This document shows positions 17,534 through 26,700 of a DNA stretch of 64,000 bases, piece by piece (position 1 is the first letter of the stretch; every line of letters begins with the position of its first letter). A program made the translations under genes and the position numbers. The stretch lies in NCBI RefSeq assembly GCF_010894435.1, contig NZ_JAAIXZ010000006.1, positions 372,001-436,000 of the forward strand, given 5' to 3'. The notes beneath the pieces are model-generated. The model was not told the DNA's origin, ran no database searches, and saw only the letters and a list, made by a program, of their open reading frames with translations. The stretch comes from Pyxidicoccus trucidator (GTDB lineage: Bacteria > Myxococcota > Myxococcia > Myxococcales > Myxococcaceae).

Positions 17534-18181
17534 ATGAAATCAAGACCTGAACCACTCGCGCCGCGTCCCGCGGAGCTGCTGAGTGATGAGCAGCTTGGCG
17601 CTGTACCCCGAAGCAACGCGCGGGCGCCCACCCTGAAGATGCCCGGCGATGCCCAGAAGGCGGGCGGCTCGGCGGCGGGCGGCTCGGCAGGGCCTGCCGC
17701 TGAAAACGCCGCCCAGACAGCTCCTACGGGGGGAGGCTTCGATATCGGAGGCGGACTGCTCGGCCTGGCGGGGACGGTGCTCCAGCTTGGCTACAAGGAC
17801 GTCGCGGATTGGGTCAAGGCCTGGGCCAAGGCCGCGACCACCTACAGCAATGTGTCTGACGTCGTGGCGCGTCCGGGCGAGCGGCTGGTCTTCGTGTTCA
17901 ACCACGCCGACGATGAAGCAACGATTGTCTTCAACGGTGAGCGCGTCGCCTCCAAGAACCTGCGCGAGCCGCCCACGACACATGTCTCCATGCACGCCGT
18001 CAAACCCGGGTTGAACGTGCTCATCGTGGCCGTCGACAACCGCGGCTACTTCGACTGGGGCGTCTGGGTGGACGTCTACGAGGAGCGCTCGCGCCGCTTC
18101 CTCACGCGCTTCATGTTCAAGGGCAACGACGGGTTCTTCGGCAACATGCACATGTTCTCCTGCCGCGTCTGGGGTCGCTAA
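17534..18181 (+). CDS. Protein of unknown function, paired with next gene
   Basis: I do not recognise this 215-residue protein. The first 75 residues are low-complexity, rich in Pro, Ala and Gly, and a short Gly-rich hydrophobic stretch (GGGFDIGGGLLGLAGTVLQLG) follows. The C-terminal 110 residues are beta-rich with a regular strand pattern (RLVFVFNHADDEATIVFNGE, then LNVLIVAVDNRGYFDWGVWV) suggesting a beta-sandwich. There is no signal peptide. The ATG at 17534 directly follows GAGAGGGGGAGT; two upstream ATGs have poorer sites. Its stop abuts the start of the next gene without a gap, so the two are co-translated and probably act together. Confidence 0.65.
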   Translation: MKSRPEPLAPRPAELLSDEQLGAVPRSNARAPTLKMPGDAQKAGGSAAGGSAGPAAENAAQTAPTGGGFDIGGGLLGLAGTVLQLGYKDVADWVKAWAKAATTYSNVSDVVARPGERLVFVFNHADDEATIVFNGERVASKNLREPPTTHVSMHAVKPGLNVLIVAVDNRGYFDWGVWVDVYEERSRRFLTRFMFKGNDGFFGNMHMFSCRVWGR

Positions 18182-18739
18182 ATGGGCATCTACGGAGCAG
18201 TCTTTGTCAGACGCGAAGGCGCGGGTCACCGGGGCCACGTCGCCTACTGTTTCCAGCGGTGGCCGGGCTCGGCCTGCTTCGGCTCGACCGAGGGCTTCAT
18301 GGGCATGCCCTGGTCGCCGCCCCAGCTCAACATCACCTGGAAGCGGACCGCGACAGAGGCCCAGGTGATGAACCAGCTGCTCGGCCAGGGCTATGACGAG
18401 TACAAGATTCTGAGGGGCCGAGGCGACGAAGGCGCCGCGTTCCGGATGGTCGACGAGTGGTCCCAGAAGGGCTACGCGCTCGTCTTCGAGAACTGCATGG
18501 ATGCGACGTATCACATCCTCACGGCCTTCGGCTGCTCGATGCCGCCCCCGTCGACCAACTGGATGCCCAACAACTGGTTCGACGCGCTTGCCTCCAAGTC
18601 CATCTGGCTCAAGGCAAACCAGAACATCTTCCCCGTGGGCCCTCGCGGCGCCGAGGAAGGGCTGCTGGAAGACAAGCAGGAAGCGCCTCCCGCGCCGGTG
18701 GACGGACCCGCTCCCGAGCTGGTCATGCCCAAGCCCTGA
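18182..18739 (+). CDS. Possible permuted papain-like enzyme
   Basis: A 185-residue protein with no signal peptide. A His early (RGHVAYCF, residues 17-24) and a later NC motif (VFENCMDATYHILTAFGC, Cys near 105) followed by PPPSTNWMPNNWFDAL resemble circularly permuted NlpC/P60 or papain-like folds, where the His precedes the catalytic Cys and a P-x-x-W/L segment closes the domain. That reading is inference from motif order; no family name is certain. The start ATG follows the preceding TAA directly. The last 35 residues are Pro/Glu-rich. Possible roles include a peptidoglycan or protein amidase delivered as an effector with the upstream protein. Confidence 0.55.
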   Translation: MGIYGAVFVRREGAGHRGHVAYCFQRWPGSACFGSTEGFMGMPWSPPQLNITWKRTATEAQVMNQLLGQGYDEYKILRGRGDEGAAFRMVDEWSQKGYALVFENCMDATYHILTAFGCSMPPPSTNWMPNNWFDALASKSIWLKANQNIFPVGPRGAEEGLLEDKQEAPPAPVDGPAPELVMPKP

Positions 18740-18805
18740 CAGGCGATACAACTCACACCCCTGGTGCCAGTCCTTGCGTGAGGCCTGGCACCGGGGCCCC
18801 TCCCC

Positions 18806-18857
18806 TTGACACCTTAGGGGAGCCCGGGCACTCTCCCCTAAAAAGCTAAGGGGAGAG
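18806..18857 (+). promoter_or_regulatory. Promoter/operator region of the PadR-ADOP operon
   Basis: TTGACA at 18806-18811 is followed by three copies of a CTTAGGGGAG-type element: 18813-18822 (direct), 18831-18841 (inverted, CTCTCCCCTAA) and 18846-18857 (direct, CTAAGGGGAGAG). The second and third form a near-perfect inverted repeat. PadR regulators bind such repeats and usually repress their own operon. The last copy also supplies the ribosome binding site of the gene at 18866. Confidence 0.6.
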
Positions 18858-18865
18858 CCGGGCGC

Positions 18866-19198
18866 ATGGCGGACACGTCGCTGGAGCTGGTGCAGGGCAC
18901 GCTGGACGTGCTCATCCTGAAGAGCCTGTCGTGGGGCGCGCTGCACGGCTACGCGGTGGCGGAGGCCATCGGCGAGCGCAGCGGCCAGGTGCTCAAGGTG
19001 GAGGAAGGCGCGCTCTACCCCGCGCTGCACCGGCTGGAGAAGCGGGGCCTGCTGGAGGCCGAGTGGGGCCTGTCCGAGAACAACCGGCGGGCGAAGTTCT
19101 ACAAGCTCACCTCCGCCGGCCGTGCCCACCTGCGCGCGGAAGCCCAGACGTGGACGCGCTACGCCGCAGCCGTGTCTCGCATCCTCGAGGTCGCCTGA
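18866..19198 (+). CDS. PadR-family transcriptional regulator
   Basis: A 110-residue winged-helix regulator of the PadR family, seen in the conserved pattern [28 protein letters not shown], then [22 protein letters not shown] and the wing segment [14 protein letters not shown]. PadR proteins of this short type commonly sit immediately upstream of MacB/FtsX-type permeases and repress them; the next gene starts 8 bases downstream and is such a permease. The ribosome site is the AAGGGGAGAG of the adjacent operator repeat, so regulator binding could also affect translation initiation. The inducer is unknown. Confidence 0.93.
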   Translation: MADTSLELVQGTLDVLILKSLSWGALHGYAVAEAIGERSGQVLKVEEGALYPALHRLEKRGLLEAEWGLSENNRRAKFYKLTSAGRAHLRAEAQTWTRYAAAVSRILEVA

Positions 19199-19206
19199 GG
19201 CCCGCC

Positions 19207-21864
19207 ATGCGAATGCCGCCTGGCTTCAAGCGCCTGCTCAAGCTCGCCGTGCGCCCGCGCGCGGTGGAGCAGGACGTGGATGACGAATTGCGGTTCCACC
19301 TGGAGCAGCGCGCGGAGAAGCTCCAGCGCGAGGGCCTTCCGCCCACCCAGGCCCGGGAGCTCGCCCGGCAGGAGTTCGGGGACCTGGAGCGCGTGCGCTC
19401 CGAGTGCGTGCGCCTGGGCCAGGAGAGGGAGCGAGAGCTGAAGCGCAGCCTCTTCCTGGACGCGCTGGCGCAGGACGTACGGTACGCGCTGCGGACGCTA
19501 CGCAAGGCGCCCGCCTTCACGCTGGTGGCCATCCTCACGCTGGCGCTGGGCATCGGCGCCACCACCGCCCTGTTCAGCGTGGTGCGGGGCGTGTTGCTCA
19601 AGCCGCTCCCCTTCCCCGCTCCCGAGCGGCTCGTCCGCCTGTGGCAGGCGAGCCCCGTGCTGGACTCGCCGCGCAGTGCCCTCTCCCAGAACGACTTCGA
19701 GGACTGGAAGGCCCGGCAGCAGTCGTTCTCGGACGTGGGCGCGTGGTGGCACGTCGAGAAGATGTCGGGCGTGGACCTGAGCGGCCTGGGAGACCCCGAG
19801 GAGCTCGAGGCCACCTTCGTGACGGACGGCTTCTTCTCCACGCTCGGCATGGCGCCGCAGCTCGGCCGGGCGCTCCTGCCGGAGGAGAACGTGCCGGGCC
19901 AGGACGCGGTGGTGGTGCTCAGCCACGGCTTCTGGACGCGCAGGTTCGGCGCGGACCCGGCGCTCGTCGGGCGCACCCTCACCCTGGAAGGCGTGCCCCA
20001 CACGGTGGTGGGCATCATGCCGCCGTCCTTCACCTTCCCCGCCGAGCAGATGGATGTGTGGCTGCCCCTGTCCCGCATCCCCGAGAGCGGCATCCCCCGC
20101 GTCCGCTTCAACCGCTTCCTCGCCGCGGCCGGCCGCCTCAAGCCGGGCGTGACGCTGGAGACGGCGCGCCTGGAGCTGGGCGGCATCGCCGCGCAGCTCG
20201 CGGAGGCGCACCCGGAGAGCAACGCCCAGTACCCCGCCGTCACCGCCATTCCCCTGCACGAGGCCATCACCGGCGACGTGCGCGCGGGCCTGCTGGTGGT
20301 GCTGGGCGCGGTGGGCCTGCTGCTGCTCATCGCCTGCGCCAACGTGGCCAACTTGCAGCTTGCCCGGGCCACGCTGCGCGAGCGGGAGCTGGCGGTGCGC
20401 GCGGCCCTGGGCGCGGGGCCGGGGCGGCTGGTGCGCCAGCTGCTCACGGAGAGCGTCGTGCTCGCGGCGCTGGGCGGGACACTCGGCCTGTTGCTGGCGG
20501 TGTGGGGCACGGAGGCCCTGGTGGGCGCCTCCGTGCAGCAGCTCCCCCGGCTGCGCGAGGTGGGCGTGGACGGCGAGGTGCTGGCCTTCGCCGCGGGCGC
20601 CACCCTGCTCACGGGCCTGCTGTTCGGACTGCTGCCGGCGCTCCGGGCCAGCTCCACGCGGCTGGAGCCCATGCTCAAGGCCGGGCGCGGCACGGTGGGC
20701 GCGGGCGGGGCGCGGCTGCGCGGAATGCTCGTCGTCGCGGAGGTGGCCATCGCCGTGGTGCTCGTCACGGGCGCGGGACTGGCCACGCGCAGCCTGGGGA
20801 AGATGCTCGCCGAGGACCCGGGCTTCCGCGCGAAGGGCGCCGCGGTGGTGAGCTTCTCCGTCCCCCAGGAGAAGCGGCCGCAGCGGAGGCAGTACCTCGC
20901 GGAGATACTTGAGCGCGTGCGCGCCGTCCCGGGCGTGCAGTCCGCCGCCCTGGTGAAGTACCTGCCGCTGGAGCACAAGGGCGAGGACCTCGCCTTCAGC
21001 CGCCCCGGCCACCCGGAGGACGAGGCGAGCCCACCGCACACGTTGCTGATGCACACGAGCACCGACTACTTCCGCACGCTGGGCATCCCCCTGCTGGGAG
21101 GCCGCGCCTTCGAGACCACGGACACGGTGGACGCCCCCGAGGTGATGGTGGTGAACCAGGCCTTCGCCCGCCGGTACTTCCCGGGCGAGGACGCGGTGGA
21201 CAAGACAATCAAGGTGGGCACGACGGAGCTCCGCATCGTCGGCGTGGTGGGCGACGTGCGTCAGGCGGGACTGGCCGAGGCGGCACCACCGCTCAGCTAT
21301 GTGCACGTTCTGCAGAGCACCCGCTCATCCCTGAACCTGGTGGTGCGCGGACAGGGTGCACTGCTGCCACTGGCCACCGCCGCGCGGCAGGCCATCTGGT
21401 CCGTGAATTCGCAGCAGACCATCAGCCGCATCACCACGCTGGAGGCGGTGGTGAGCGAGGCCGTGACGCGCCCGCGCCTGCTGTCCGTGCTGCTGGGCCT
21501 GTTCGCGGGACTGGGGCTCGCCCTGGCGGCGGTGGGCATCTACGGCGTGCTGGCCTACACGGTGAGCCAGCGGCAGCGGGAGATGGGCGTGCGGCTGGCG
21601 CTCGGAGCCCAGCCGTCGGACGTGCTGCGGCTGGTGCTGAAGAGCGGCATGGCCCTCGCGGGAGCCGGCGTCGCGCTGGGCGTCGCGGGCGCACTGGGGC
21701 TGTCACGGGTGATGGGGAGCATCCTCTACGGCATCGCACCGCATGACCCGCTCACGTTCGGCGGAGTCATGGCGCTGCTGCTCGGGGTGGCGCTGGTGGC
21801 GTGTCTCGTCCCCGCGCGCCGGGCCATGCGCGTGGACCCGGCGGTGACGCTCCGGGGGGAATGA
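19207..21864 (+). CDS. ADOP-type MacB/FtsX permease
   Basis: An 885-residue permease of the 'acidobacterial duplicated orphan permease' type. The N-terminus (1-75) has the conserved [20 protein letters not shown] helix pair, then two MacB-core/FtsX units. Membrane helices lie at about 100-125, 355-385, 410-435, 455-485 and again near 515-535, 755-785, 810-835 and 845-870. There is no ATPase subunit next to it, which is the rule for this family ('orphan'). Substrates are unknown; related MacB systems move peptides, toxins or lipids. It forms an operon with the PadR gene. The start at 19207 begins the conserved N-terminal segment. Confidence 0.9.
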   Translation: MRMPPGFKRLLKLAVRPRAVEQDVDDELRFHLEQRAEKLQREGLPPTQARELARQEFGDLERVRSECVRLGQERERELKRSLFLDALAQDVRYALRTLRKAPAFTLVAILTLALGIGATTALFSVVRGVLLKPLPFPAPERLVRLWQASPVLDSPRSALSQNDFEDWKARQQSFSDVGAWWHVEKMSGVDLSGLGDPEELEATFVTDGFFSTLGMAPQLGRALLPEENVPGQDAVVVLSHGFWTRRFGADPALVGRTLTLEGVPHTVVGIMPPSFTFPAEQMDVWLPLSRIPESGIPRVRFNRFLAAAGRLKPGVTLETARLELGGIAAQLAEAHPESNAQYPAVTAIPLHEAITGDVRAGLLVVLGAVGLLLLIACANVANLQLARATLRERELAVRAALGAGPGRLVRQLLTESVVLAALGGTLGLLLAVWGTEALVGASVQQLPRLREVGVDGEVLAFAAGATLLTGLLFGLLPALRASSTRLEPMLKAGRGTVGAGGARLRGMLVVAEVAIAVVLVTGAGLATRSLGKMLAEDPGFRAKGAAVVSFSVPQEKRPQRRQYLAEILERVRAVPGVQSAALVKYLPLEHKGEDLAFSRPGHPEDEASPPHTLLMHTSTDYFRTLGIPLLGGRAFETTDTVDAPEVMVVNQAFARRYFPGEDAVDKTIKVGTTELRIVGVVGDVRQAGLAEAAPPLSYVHVLQSTRSSLNLVVRGQGALLPLATAARQAIWSVNSQQTISRITTLEAVVSEAVTRPRLLSVLLGLFAGLGLALAAVGIYGVLAYTVSQRQREMGVRLALGAQPSDVLRLVLKSGMALAGAGVALGVAGALGLSRVMGSILYGIAPHDPLTFGGVMALLLGVALVACLVPARRAMRVDPAVTLRGE

Positions 21865-21874
21865 GCCTCGCCGC

Positions 21875-22384
21875 TCAGCGCGAGGCGCGGCGCTGGGCCT
21901 CATCCACCGCCCTGCTGATGGCGGCCGAGTCCGGGAGGATGCGCCTCGCCTGGTCCGCCACCTCCAGCGCGGCATCCAGCTTGTCCTGCTGCCCCAGCGC
22001 GTGAATCCACCCGGCCCACGCCTCTTCCAGCAGCGACAGCGCCGCGCTGGCGGCGGAGGCGAACGCGGCCTCCGCGTCGACGGGCGAGGTCCGCGCCATG
22101 GCCAGGAACCGCCCCAGCTCGATGAGCGGCTCCGGCGCTCCGGCGGAGACATCCACCGCCGTGCGCAGCGCCCGCTCGGCCTCGTCGACGCGCGCGGCGG
22201 GCTCGGGCGCCTGCTCCCGCCCGAGCAGGCTCGTCCGGCTCAAGGACAGCAGGTTGGGAACGAACGCCGGACAGCATTCCGCCAGTTCCCGGTAGGCGTC
22301 GAGCCGACGGGAGCCGTCCACCGGCTCCGCGTTCGCCGCCTTCCACTTCCTTCGCAACTCCTGGGCCGTCAGGTGCGTGCTCAT
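21875..22384 (-). CDS. Small TPR-like protein of unknown function
   Basis: A 169-residue soluble, Ala/Leu/Glu-rich helical protein (helices such as DAEAAFASAASAALSLLEEA and WAGWIHALGQQDKLDAALEV) with TPR-like hairpins. There is no signal peptide and no catalytic motif. It is convergent with the ADOP permease (10 bases between stops) and lies 34 bases downstream of the lipoprotein gene on the same strand. I cannot assign a role. Confidence 0.7.
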   Translation of the reverse strand: MSTHLTAQELRRKWKAANAEPVDGSRRLDAYRELAECCPAFVPNLLSLSRTSLLGREQAPEPAARVDEAERALRTAVDVSAGAPEPLIELGRFLAMARTSPVDAEAAFASAASAALSLLEEAWAGWIHALGQQDKLDAALEVADQARRILPDSAAISRAVDEAQRRASR

Positions 22385-22418
22385 ACCCGCACTCTAGGCC
22401 CAGGCCGAGCGTCATGGC

Positions 22419-23483
22419 TCAGGGCGAGTTCGGATCTCCAATGCCCTTGAACGGATTGAACGTGTACGTCGTCGAGAACCGCGAGGACGGGCTGAAGTAG
22501 TACGCCGCGAGCTTCGCCGGGTCGTTGCCCAATTCGCCGCGCAGGATGGGGCCGTCGTTCTGGTCGTCCCAGCCCCAGGACGTATTCGCCGAGTTCGTCC
22601 CGCACTGCCCCGCCACGTGGCCGCAGCCACCGCTCGTGTCGCCCCGGAACGTGCCCTCGGACGAGAAGAGCGTGCTCAGGCCCCGGCGCTGCCACAGGCC
22701 CTCGGAGCCGTAGATGTCGATGAGCTTGTAGCGCACGTCGGAGTCCGTGGCCGACGAGGGCTCCTCGGCCGTGGTCAGCGAAGGGAAGTACTTCACGCCG
22801 TCACCGACGATGTCATACGCCGGCCACGCCTTGAGCCCGTGGCCCTTGGCCTCCTGCGCGGTGATGGGGTGGAGCACGCCCTCGAAGGACGCATACGACA
22901 GCTTGCCGTCGATGGACTCCACCCCCGAGCCGAGCGGGCTGCCATCCGGCACGAAGGAGAAGAAGTCCTTGTGCGCCACCGTCACCGCGCCGACGAGCGC
23001 GCCGTACTCGGTGCCATTGCGCTCCACGATGAGCAGCACACCCTCGGCGTCGTTCTCATGCTCCGAGTCGAAGATGTTGTCGGACCAGTCGCGCGGGTGG
23101 AAGAACGTGTAGACGAGGTACCAGTGCGTGCTCGTCTCCACCAGCGAGTGGTAGGCGTGCGCGGTGAGCGCCCGGGACGGGGTGTTGTCCCAGTTGTTCG
23201 TCCCGCTCCAGTCACCGTCGAAGTCCACCCGGCTGATGTAGTCGCCCCGGCCGTTGAGTCCGTGCGAGCCCGTCACGTCCACGTCCTGGTAGTGGATGGG
23301 CGCCCACCGCTTCGCCAGCGCGGCGCGGAACGCCGTCGAGCCGGGGCCGGCGAGCGCCAACTCGGCGGAGCCGAAGGTGTCGTCTTCGAACGATTCCGGT
23401 CCGCAGGCGGACAGCAGCATCAGCGCGGCGGGAATGACAACGAGTCCAAGCGCGCCACGGGCACGACGGAGCATGGAGACCAT
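22419..23483 (-). CDS. Lipoprotein of unknown function (Vps62/DUF946-like motif)
   Basis: A 354-residue lipoprotein: signal peptide ending LLSAC with Cys near residue 27, then a globular region rich in Asp, Trp and Tyr. The pattern APIHYQDVD, ALTAHAYHSLVETSTHWYLVYTFFHPRDW and HENDAEGVLLIVER resembles the Vps62/DUF946 group, in which His and Asp/Glu residues surround a possible metal site; I hold this loosely. The ATG at 23483 has GGGAGG 7 bases upstream. The protein is probably outer-membrane anchored. Two Cys near the C-terminal third (GGCGHVAGQCG) could form a disulfide. Confidence 0.75.
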   Translation of the reverse strand: MVSMLRRARGALGLVVIPAALMLLSACGPESFEDDTFGSAELALAGPGSTAFRAALAKRWAPIHYQDVDVTGSHGLNGRGDYISRVDFDGDWSGTNNWDNTPSRALTAHAYHSLVETSTHWYLVYTFFHPRDWSDNIFDSEHENDAEGVLLIVERNGTEYGALVGAVTVAHKDFFSFVPDGSPLGSGVESIDGKLSYASFEGVLHPITAQEAKGHGLKAWPAYDIVGDGVKYFPSLTTAEEPSSATDSDVRYKLIDIYGSEGLWQRRGLSTLFSSEGTFRGDTSGGCGHVAGQCGTNSANTSWGWDDQNDGPILRGELGNDPAKLAAYYFSPSSRFSTTYTFNPFKGIGDPNSP

Positions 23484-23582
23484 GGAGGGTCCTCCCTTTC
23501 GGGCGGATTCCTACACGACTTCTCGATTACCAGGGTAATGCGGCTTACCGGGTTGCCCCCTTTTTACCTCCGGGCGCCGGGC

Positions 23583-24683
23583 TCAGTACGTCGCGGTGAG
23601 ACCCCACTGGAGGCTGGAGTAGGTCTCCTCCGCCACACCGCCGGCCTCCCAGCCCGTCCGCGTCCCCGCGCCGGAGAAGGTGTCCTGGTAGCGCGACAGG
23701 CGGAAGCGCACGGAGTAGCCGAACGGCCCCCACAGCTCCCCCGCCACGCCCAGCTCCGCCTCCCAGCCGAAGCTGGACACCGACGTGCCGTAGTCGCTGA
23801 CCTCCAGGTCCAGCGCCCCGCCCTCGTCGTCGAAGCCCTGCCCCGGCTTCGCGCCGATGAAGACCTGGCCCGCGCCCTCCAGACGCACCGCCCGCAGCAG
23901 CGGCACGGACACCTCCAGGCCCACCGCCGGGAACAGCCGGTGCGAGCCCAGGAGCGCGCTCTGCGCGGACTCGTCCACGTCGAAGGCGCGCGTCAGCAGG
24001 CCGGCCCGCAGCCCCGCGTAGCCCAGCAGCTGCTTCGACTCGCCCAGCGGGAAGAAGTAGCGGTACAGCGCCTGCGCGGTGAGCACCGAGTCCGTCGCCA
24101 CCACCTCGCGCGTCACCGACTGCCCCGCATCGCTCAGCAGCGTCACGTTGGTGGACGAGTACCCGCGCCGGTAGCCCAGCAGCGCCCCAAGGCCCCGCAC
24201 CGCGGATGGACTGCGCGCCAGCGGCAGCAGCTCCAGCTCGGCGGAGAAGCCCAGGTACGGCACCGTCGACGAGTAGTCCACCTGGTCCCCGAGCTGCTCG
24301 CTCTCGGGCTTCCGGTCGAACTCGCCGCAGGACTTCACTCCGGGCCGCGCGCAGTACTGGCGCCACGTCGTCGTGCCGCCCAGGAAGAGCCGCGCCAGCG
24401 GAGGGCGCAGCGGCTCGTCGCCCACCGTGCCGCCCGAGCCCGTGTCCAGCGCCACCTCCAGGAACGGGGCCGTCGGGGTGTTCGCCCCCCCGGACACCTG
24501 GCGCGGGCCGCGCAGCGCCGCGTCCACGGACTTCGGGGCCACGCGCTGCGACATGGCCTGGGGCGCGGGCGCGGCCTCCCCCTGCTTCACCACGACGTCG
24601 GCGTGCGCCGACGGGGAGGCCAGCACCACCGCCAGGGCGAGCGACCTGCCCCAGCGGACCATCGCGTGTCCGATGTTCATCAT
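23583..24683 (-). CDS. Exported protein, probable outer-membrane beta-barrel
   Basis: About 366 residues with a clear signal peptide (MMNIGHAMVRWGRSLALAVVLASPSAHA) and then alternating hydrophobic strands with aromatic girdle residues (PYLGFSAELELLPL, LYRYFFPLGESKQLLGYAGLRAG, YSVRFRLSRYQDTF), ending in WGLTATY with a C-terminal aromatic, as in outer-membrane barrels. Two Cys (YCARPGVKSCGEF) may pair. The start is ambiguous: ATG at 24683 or 24680, or GTG at 24704; all keep the signal peptide. No specific transport or enzyme function can be assigned. Confidence 0.75.
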   Translation of the reverse strand: MMNIGHAMVRWGRSLALAVVLASPSAHADVVVKQGEAAPAPQAMSQRVAPKSVDAALRGPRQVSGGANTPTAPFLEVALDTGSGGTVGDEPLRPPLARLFLGGTTTWRQYCARPGVKSCGEFDRKPESEQLGDQVDYSSTVPYLGFSAELELLPLARSPSAVRGLGALLGYRRGYSSTNVTLLSDAGQSVTREVVATDSVLTAQALYRYFFPLGESKQLLGYAGLRAGLLTRAFDVDESAQSALLGSHRLFPAVGLEVSVPLLRAVRLEGAGQVFIGAKPGQGFDDEGGALDLEVSDYGTSVSSFGWEAELGVAGELWGPFGYSVRFRLSRYQDTFSGAGTRTGWEAGGVAEETYSSLQWGLTATY

Positions 24684-24753
24684 TCCCGGGGGAGGTTCAC
24701 CCACCCCGCAGGCGATGTCCAGGCTCGCGACCGGGAGGCCGGAGCCCGGACCC

Positions 24754-25917
24754 TCAGGCGTTCATCGTCGCCGGAGCGCCCAGGGACGCTCCTCCCACCG
24801 ACATCGGCGACGGCTCCGGAACCAGGGACGGCGACGAGTCCGCCGCCGCCTGCGCCTGCGCCGCCGCCAGGTGCTCCGCGCGGCCGATGCCGAGGAAGTC
24901 ACGCCGGTAGATGCGCACCATGGCCATGAAGATGGAGGCGATGAGCGGGCCCACCAGCAGCCCCATCATCCCGAACACCGCCAGCCCGCCGAACATGGAC
25001 AGGAAGACGAGCAGCGGGTGCAGCGCCATGCGCGCCCCGCACAGCTTGGGCCGGATGACGTTGTCGATGCTGCCCACCAGGAAGGTGCCCCAGGACAGGA
25101 GGAACACGCCCTCCGTCACCTTGTTCGCGGCGATGAGCACCACGCCGATGGGCCCCCACACCAGCGCCGTGCCGCCCACCGGCACCAGCGCCACCAGCAC
25201 CATGGCCGCGCCCCACACGCCCGCATGCGGCACCCCGGCGATGAGCAGCCCCGCGAAGCCCACCGCGCCCTGGATGAGCGCCGTCACCGTGTTGCCGTAG
25301 ACAATCGCGTAGGCCACGTCCGTGAACTCGCGCGAGAAGGCCTCGAAGTAGCGCTTGTCCAGGGGGATGAGCCGCATCACCTCGGACACCAGCCGGCGGC
25401 CATCGAGGAAGAAGTAGAACATGGCCACGGTCATCATGAACATGTTGATGACCAGCTCGGCGCCCGCGCTCACCACGTCCTTGAGCAGCGCCGCCCCGCC
25501 CGTCACGGCCGTCATCAGCGCCCGCTCCGTCTCCGCGCTCTCCGGGTCGAACCGGATGTAGCGGCTCAGACCGCGGGGCAGGCTGGAGGCGAACTGGTGA
25601 CGCAGGTCCACCTGCTCCAGCAGGTCCTGCGCCTGCCCCACGAACTGGAGCAGCTCACGCGCCACCATCCACCCCACCAGCGCCAGCGGCACCAGGATGA
25701 GGAGGAACACCGCGAGGGTGGACAGCCCGGCCGCGAGGGACTTGCGACCGCGCAGCTTCTGGCCCAGGTAGTCCTGGACTGGCATGAACAAGACGACCAG
25801 GAAGCCGCCCAGCAGCACTGGCATGAGGAACGGCAGCAGAATCCTGGAGAAGAGAATCAACGCGAGCGCGAAGAGCCCCGCGAAAACGAAGTTCGACCAA
25901 CGCCGAGTTTCACCCAC
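24754..25917 (-). CDS. AI-2E family (PerM-type) transporter
   Basis: A 387-residue inner-membrane protein with about eight helices, matching the AI-2E exporter/PF01594 family: N-terminal helix pair (FAGLFALALILFSRILLPFLMPVLLGG), a long soluble segment (about 85-150), the conserved YGNTVTALIQGAVGFAGLLIAGVP region and the C-terminal pore segment VGSIDNVIRPKLCG with LLVFLSMFGGLAVFGMMGLLVGP. Family members export autoinducer-2 or act as Na+/H+ antiporters; the substrate here is unknown. The Ala/Pro-rich tail is variable. It is divergent from the lipoprotein at 26019. Confidence 0.92.
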   Translation of the reverse strand: MGETRRWSNFVFAGLFALALILFSRILLPFLMPVLLGGFLVVLFMPVQDYLGQKLRGRKSLAAGLSTLAVFLLILVPLALVGWMVARELLQFVGQAQDLLEQVDLRHQFASSLPRGLSRYIRFDPESAETERALMTAVTGGAALLKDVVSAGAELVINMFMMTVAMFYFFLDGRRLVSEVMRLIPLDKRYFEAFSREFTDVAYAIVYGNTVTALIQGAVGFAGLLIAGVPHAGVWGAAMVLVALVPVGGTALVWGPIGVVLIAANKVTEGVFLLSWGTFLVGSIDNVIRPKLCGARMALHPLLVFLSMFGGLAVFGMMGLLVGPLIASIFMAMVRIYRRDFLGIGRAEHLAAAQAQAAADSSPSLVPEPSPMSVGGASLGAPATMNA

Positions 25918-26018
25918 CGCCCCACCCCACGCCGCCCCACGAGCCCACCGACCACCCCCAACCTAGGAACCCCCCTTCCCACCGGGAAGTCCGGGTTCAC
26001 CCCCGCAGAGGAACAACC

Positions 26019-26507
26019 ATGACTTCTGGACGTTTCGCGCCCCTGGGCGCCGCGGTACTCACGCTGGGACTCACGCTCGCCACCTCCGGGTGCGGGGATG
26101 GGGCCACGCCGTGCACGGAGTGCCCGGCCATCGAAGGCCGCTACCGGATGGACTTCGGGGACGCGGGCGCCCCGGACGATTGCGGCACACTGGGGGTGGA
26201 TCTGCCCCGGGGCCAGCCGCTGGACATCACCCGCTCGGGCGCCGACCTCGCCGGCACGCTCCAGGGGGTGTCCCTGCGAGGCACCGTCTCCGGCCAGGGG
26301 TCCTTCAGCCTGTCGGGCAATGCCGCGGGCTCCCCGGATGGGGGCGTCACGCAGTCGCTGAGCCTGTCCGGCCTCTACACGCCCCCCATCCTGGACGGTG
26401 GGACGGCGCGGCTGGCCGGCAACTACAGCGGGAACTTCTCGCGCGCGGGGCCTAACGGGCCCCAGCGCTGCAACGTCATCACCCCGTTCTCGGCGACCCG
26501 GCCGTGA
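26019..26507 (+). CDS. Small lipoprotein of unknown function
   Basis: A 162-residue lipoprotein with signal peptide ending LATSGC and then Cys pairs (CTECP, later DDCGTLG). The mature part is a series of short strands with many Gly and Ser (SGQGSFSLSGNAAGS, RLAGNYSGNFSRAGP), like myxobacterial beta-rich lipoproteins of unknown role. The ATG at 26019 follows GAGGAACAACC. It stands alone between divergent and convergent neighbours. Confidence 0.75.
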   Translation: MTSGRFAPLGAAVLTLGLTLATSGCGDGATPCTECPAIEGRYRMDFGDAGAPDDCGTLGVDLPRGQPLDITRSGADLAGTLQGVSLRGTVSGQGSFSLSGNAAGSPDGGVTQSLSLSGLYTPPILDGGTARLAGNYSGNFSRAGPNGPQRCNVITPFSATRP

Positions 26508-26537
26508 GGGTTCGGGCCGCTCGAGGACGGGAAGGGA

Positions 26538-26654
26538 CTACTTCTTCTTCGCCTCGGCCGCCTTGGCCTCGGCCTTGTTCTTCTTCGCCCGCTTCTTCCA
26601 GGCCTGCTTGATCTTCATCTGCACGCGGCGGTGCTTGCTCTTGCTGCGGGCCAT
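26538..26654 (-). CDS. 38-residue Lys/Arg-rich protein
   Basis: A very short gene. The product begins MARSKSKHRRVQMKIKQAW and continues with a Lys/Ala/Glu tail to residue 38; about 16 of 38 residues are Lys or Arg. It has a good ribosome site (AGGAG, 6 bases before ATG 26654) and ends with TAG. The composition suggests RNA or DNA binding, like small ribosome-associated proteins. The reading frame follows codon preferences (AAG for Lys, GCC/GCG for Ala), which supports it as real. Function unknown. Confidence 0.65.
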   Translation of the reverse strand: MARSKSKHRRVQMKIKQAWKKRAKKNKAEAKAAEAKKK

Positions 26655-26700
26655 CGTTGACTCCTGTGCTCCCGGTAGGGAGACGTGAAAAAAGACGGGC

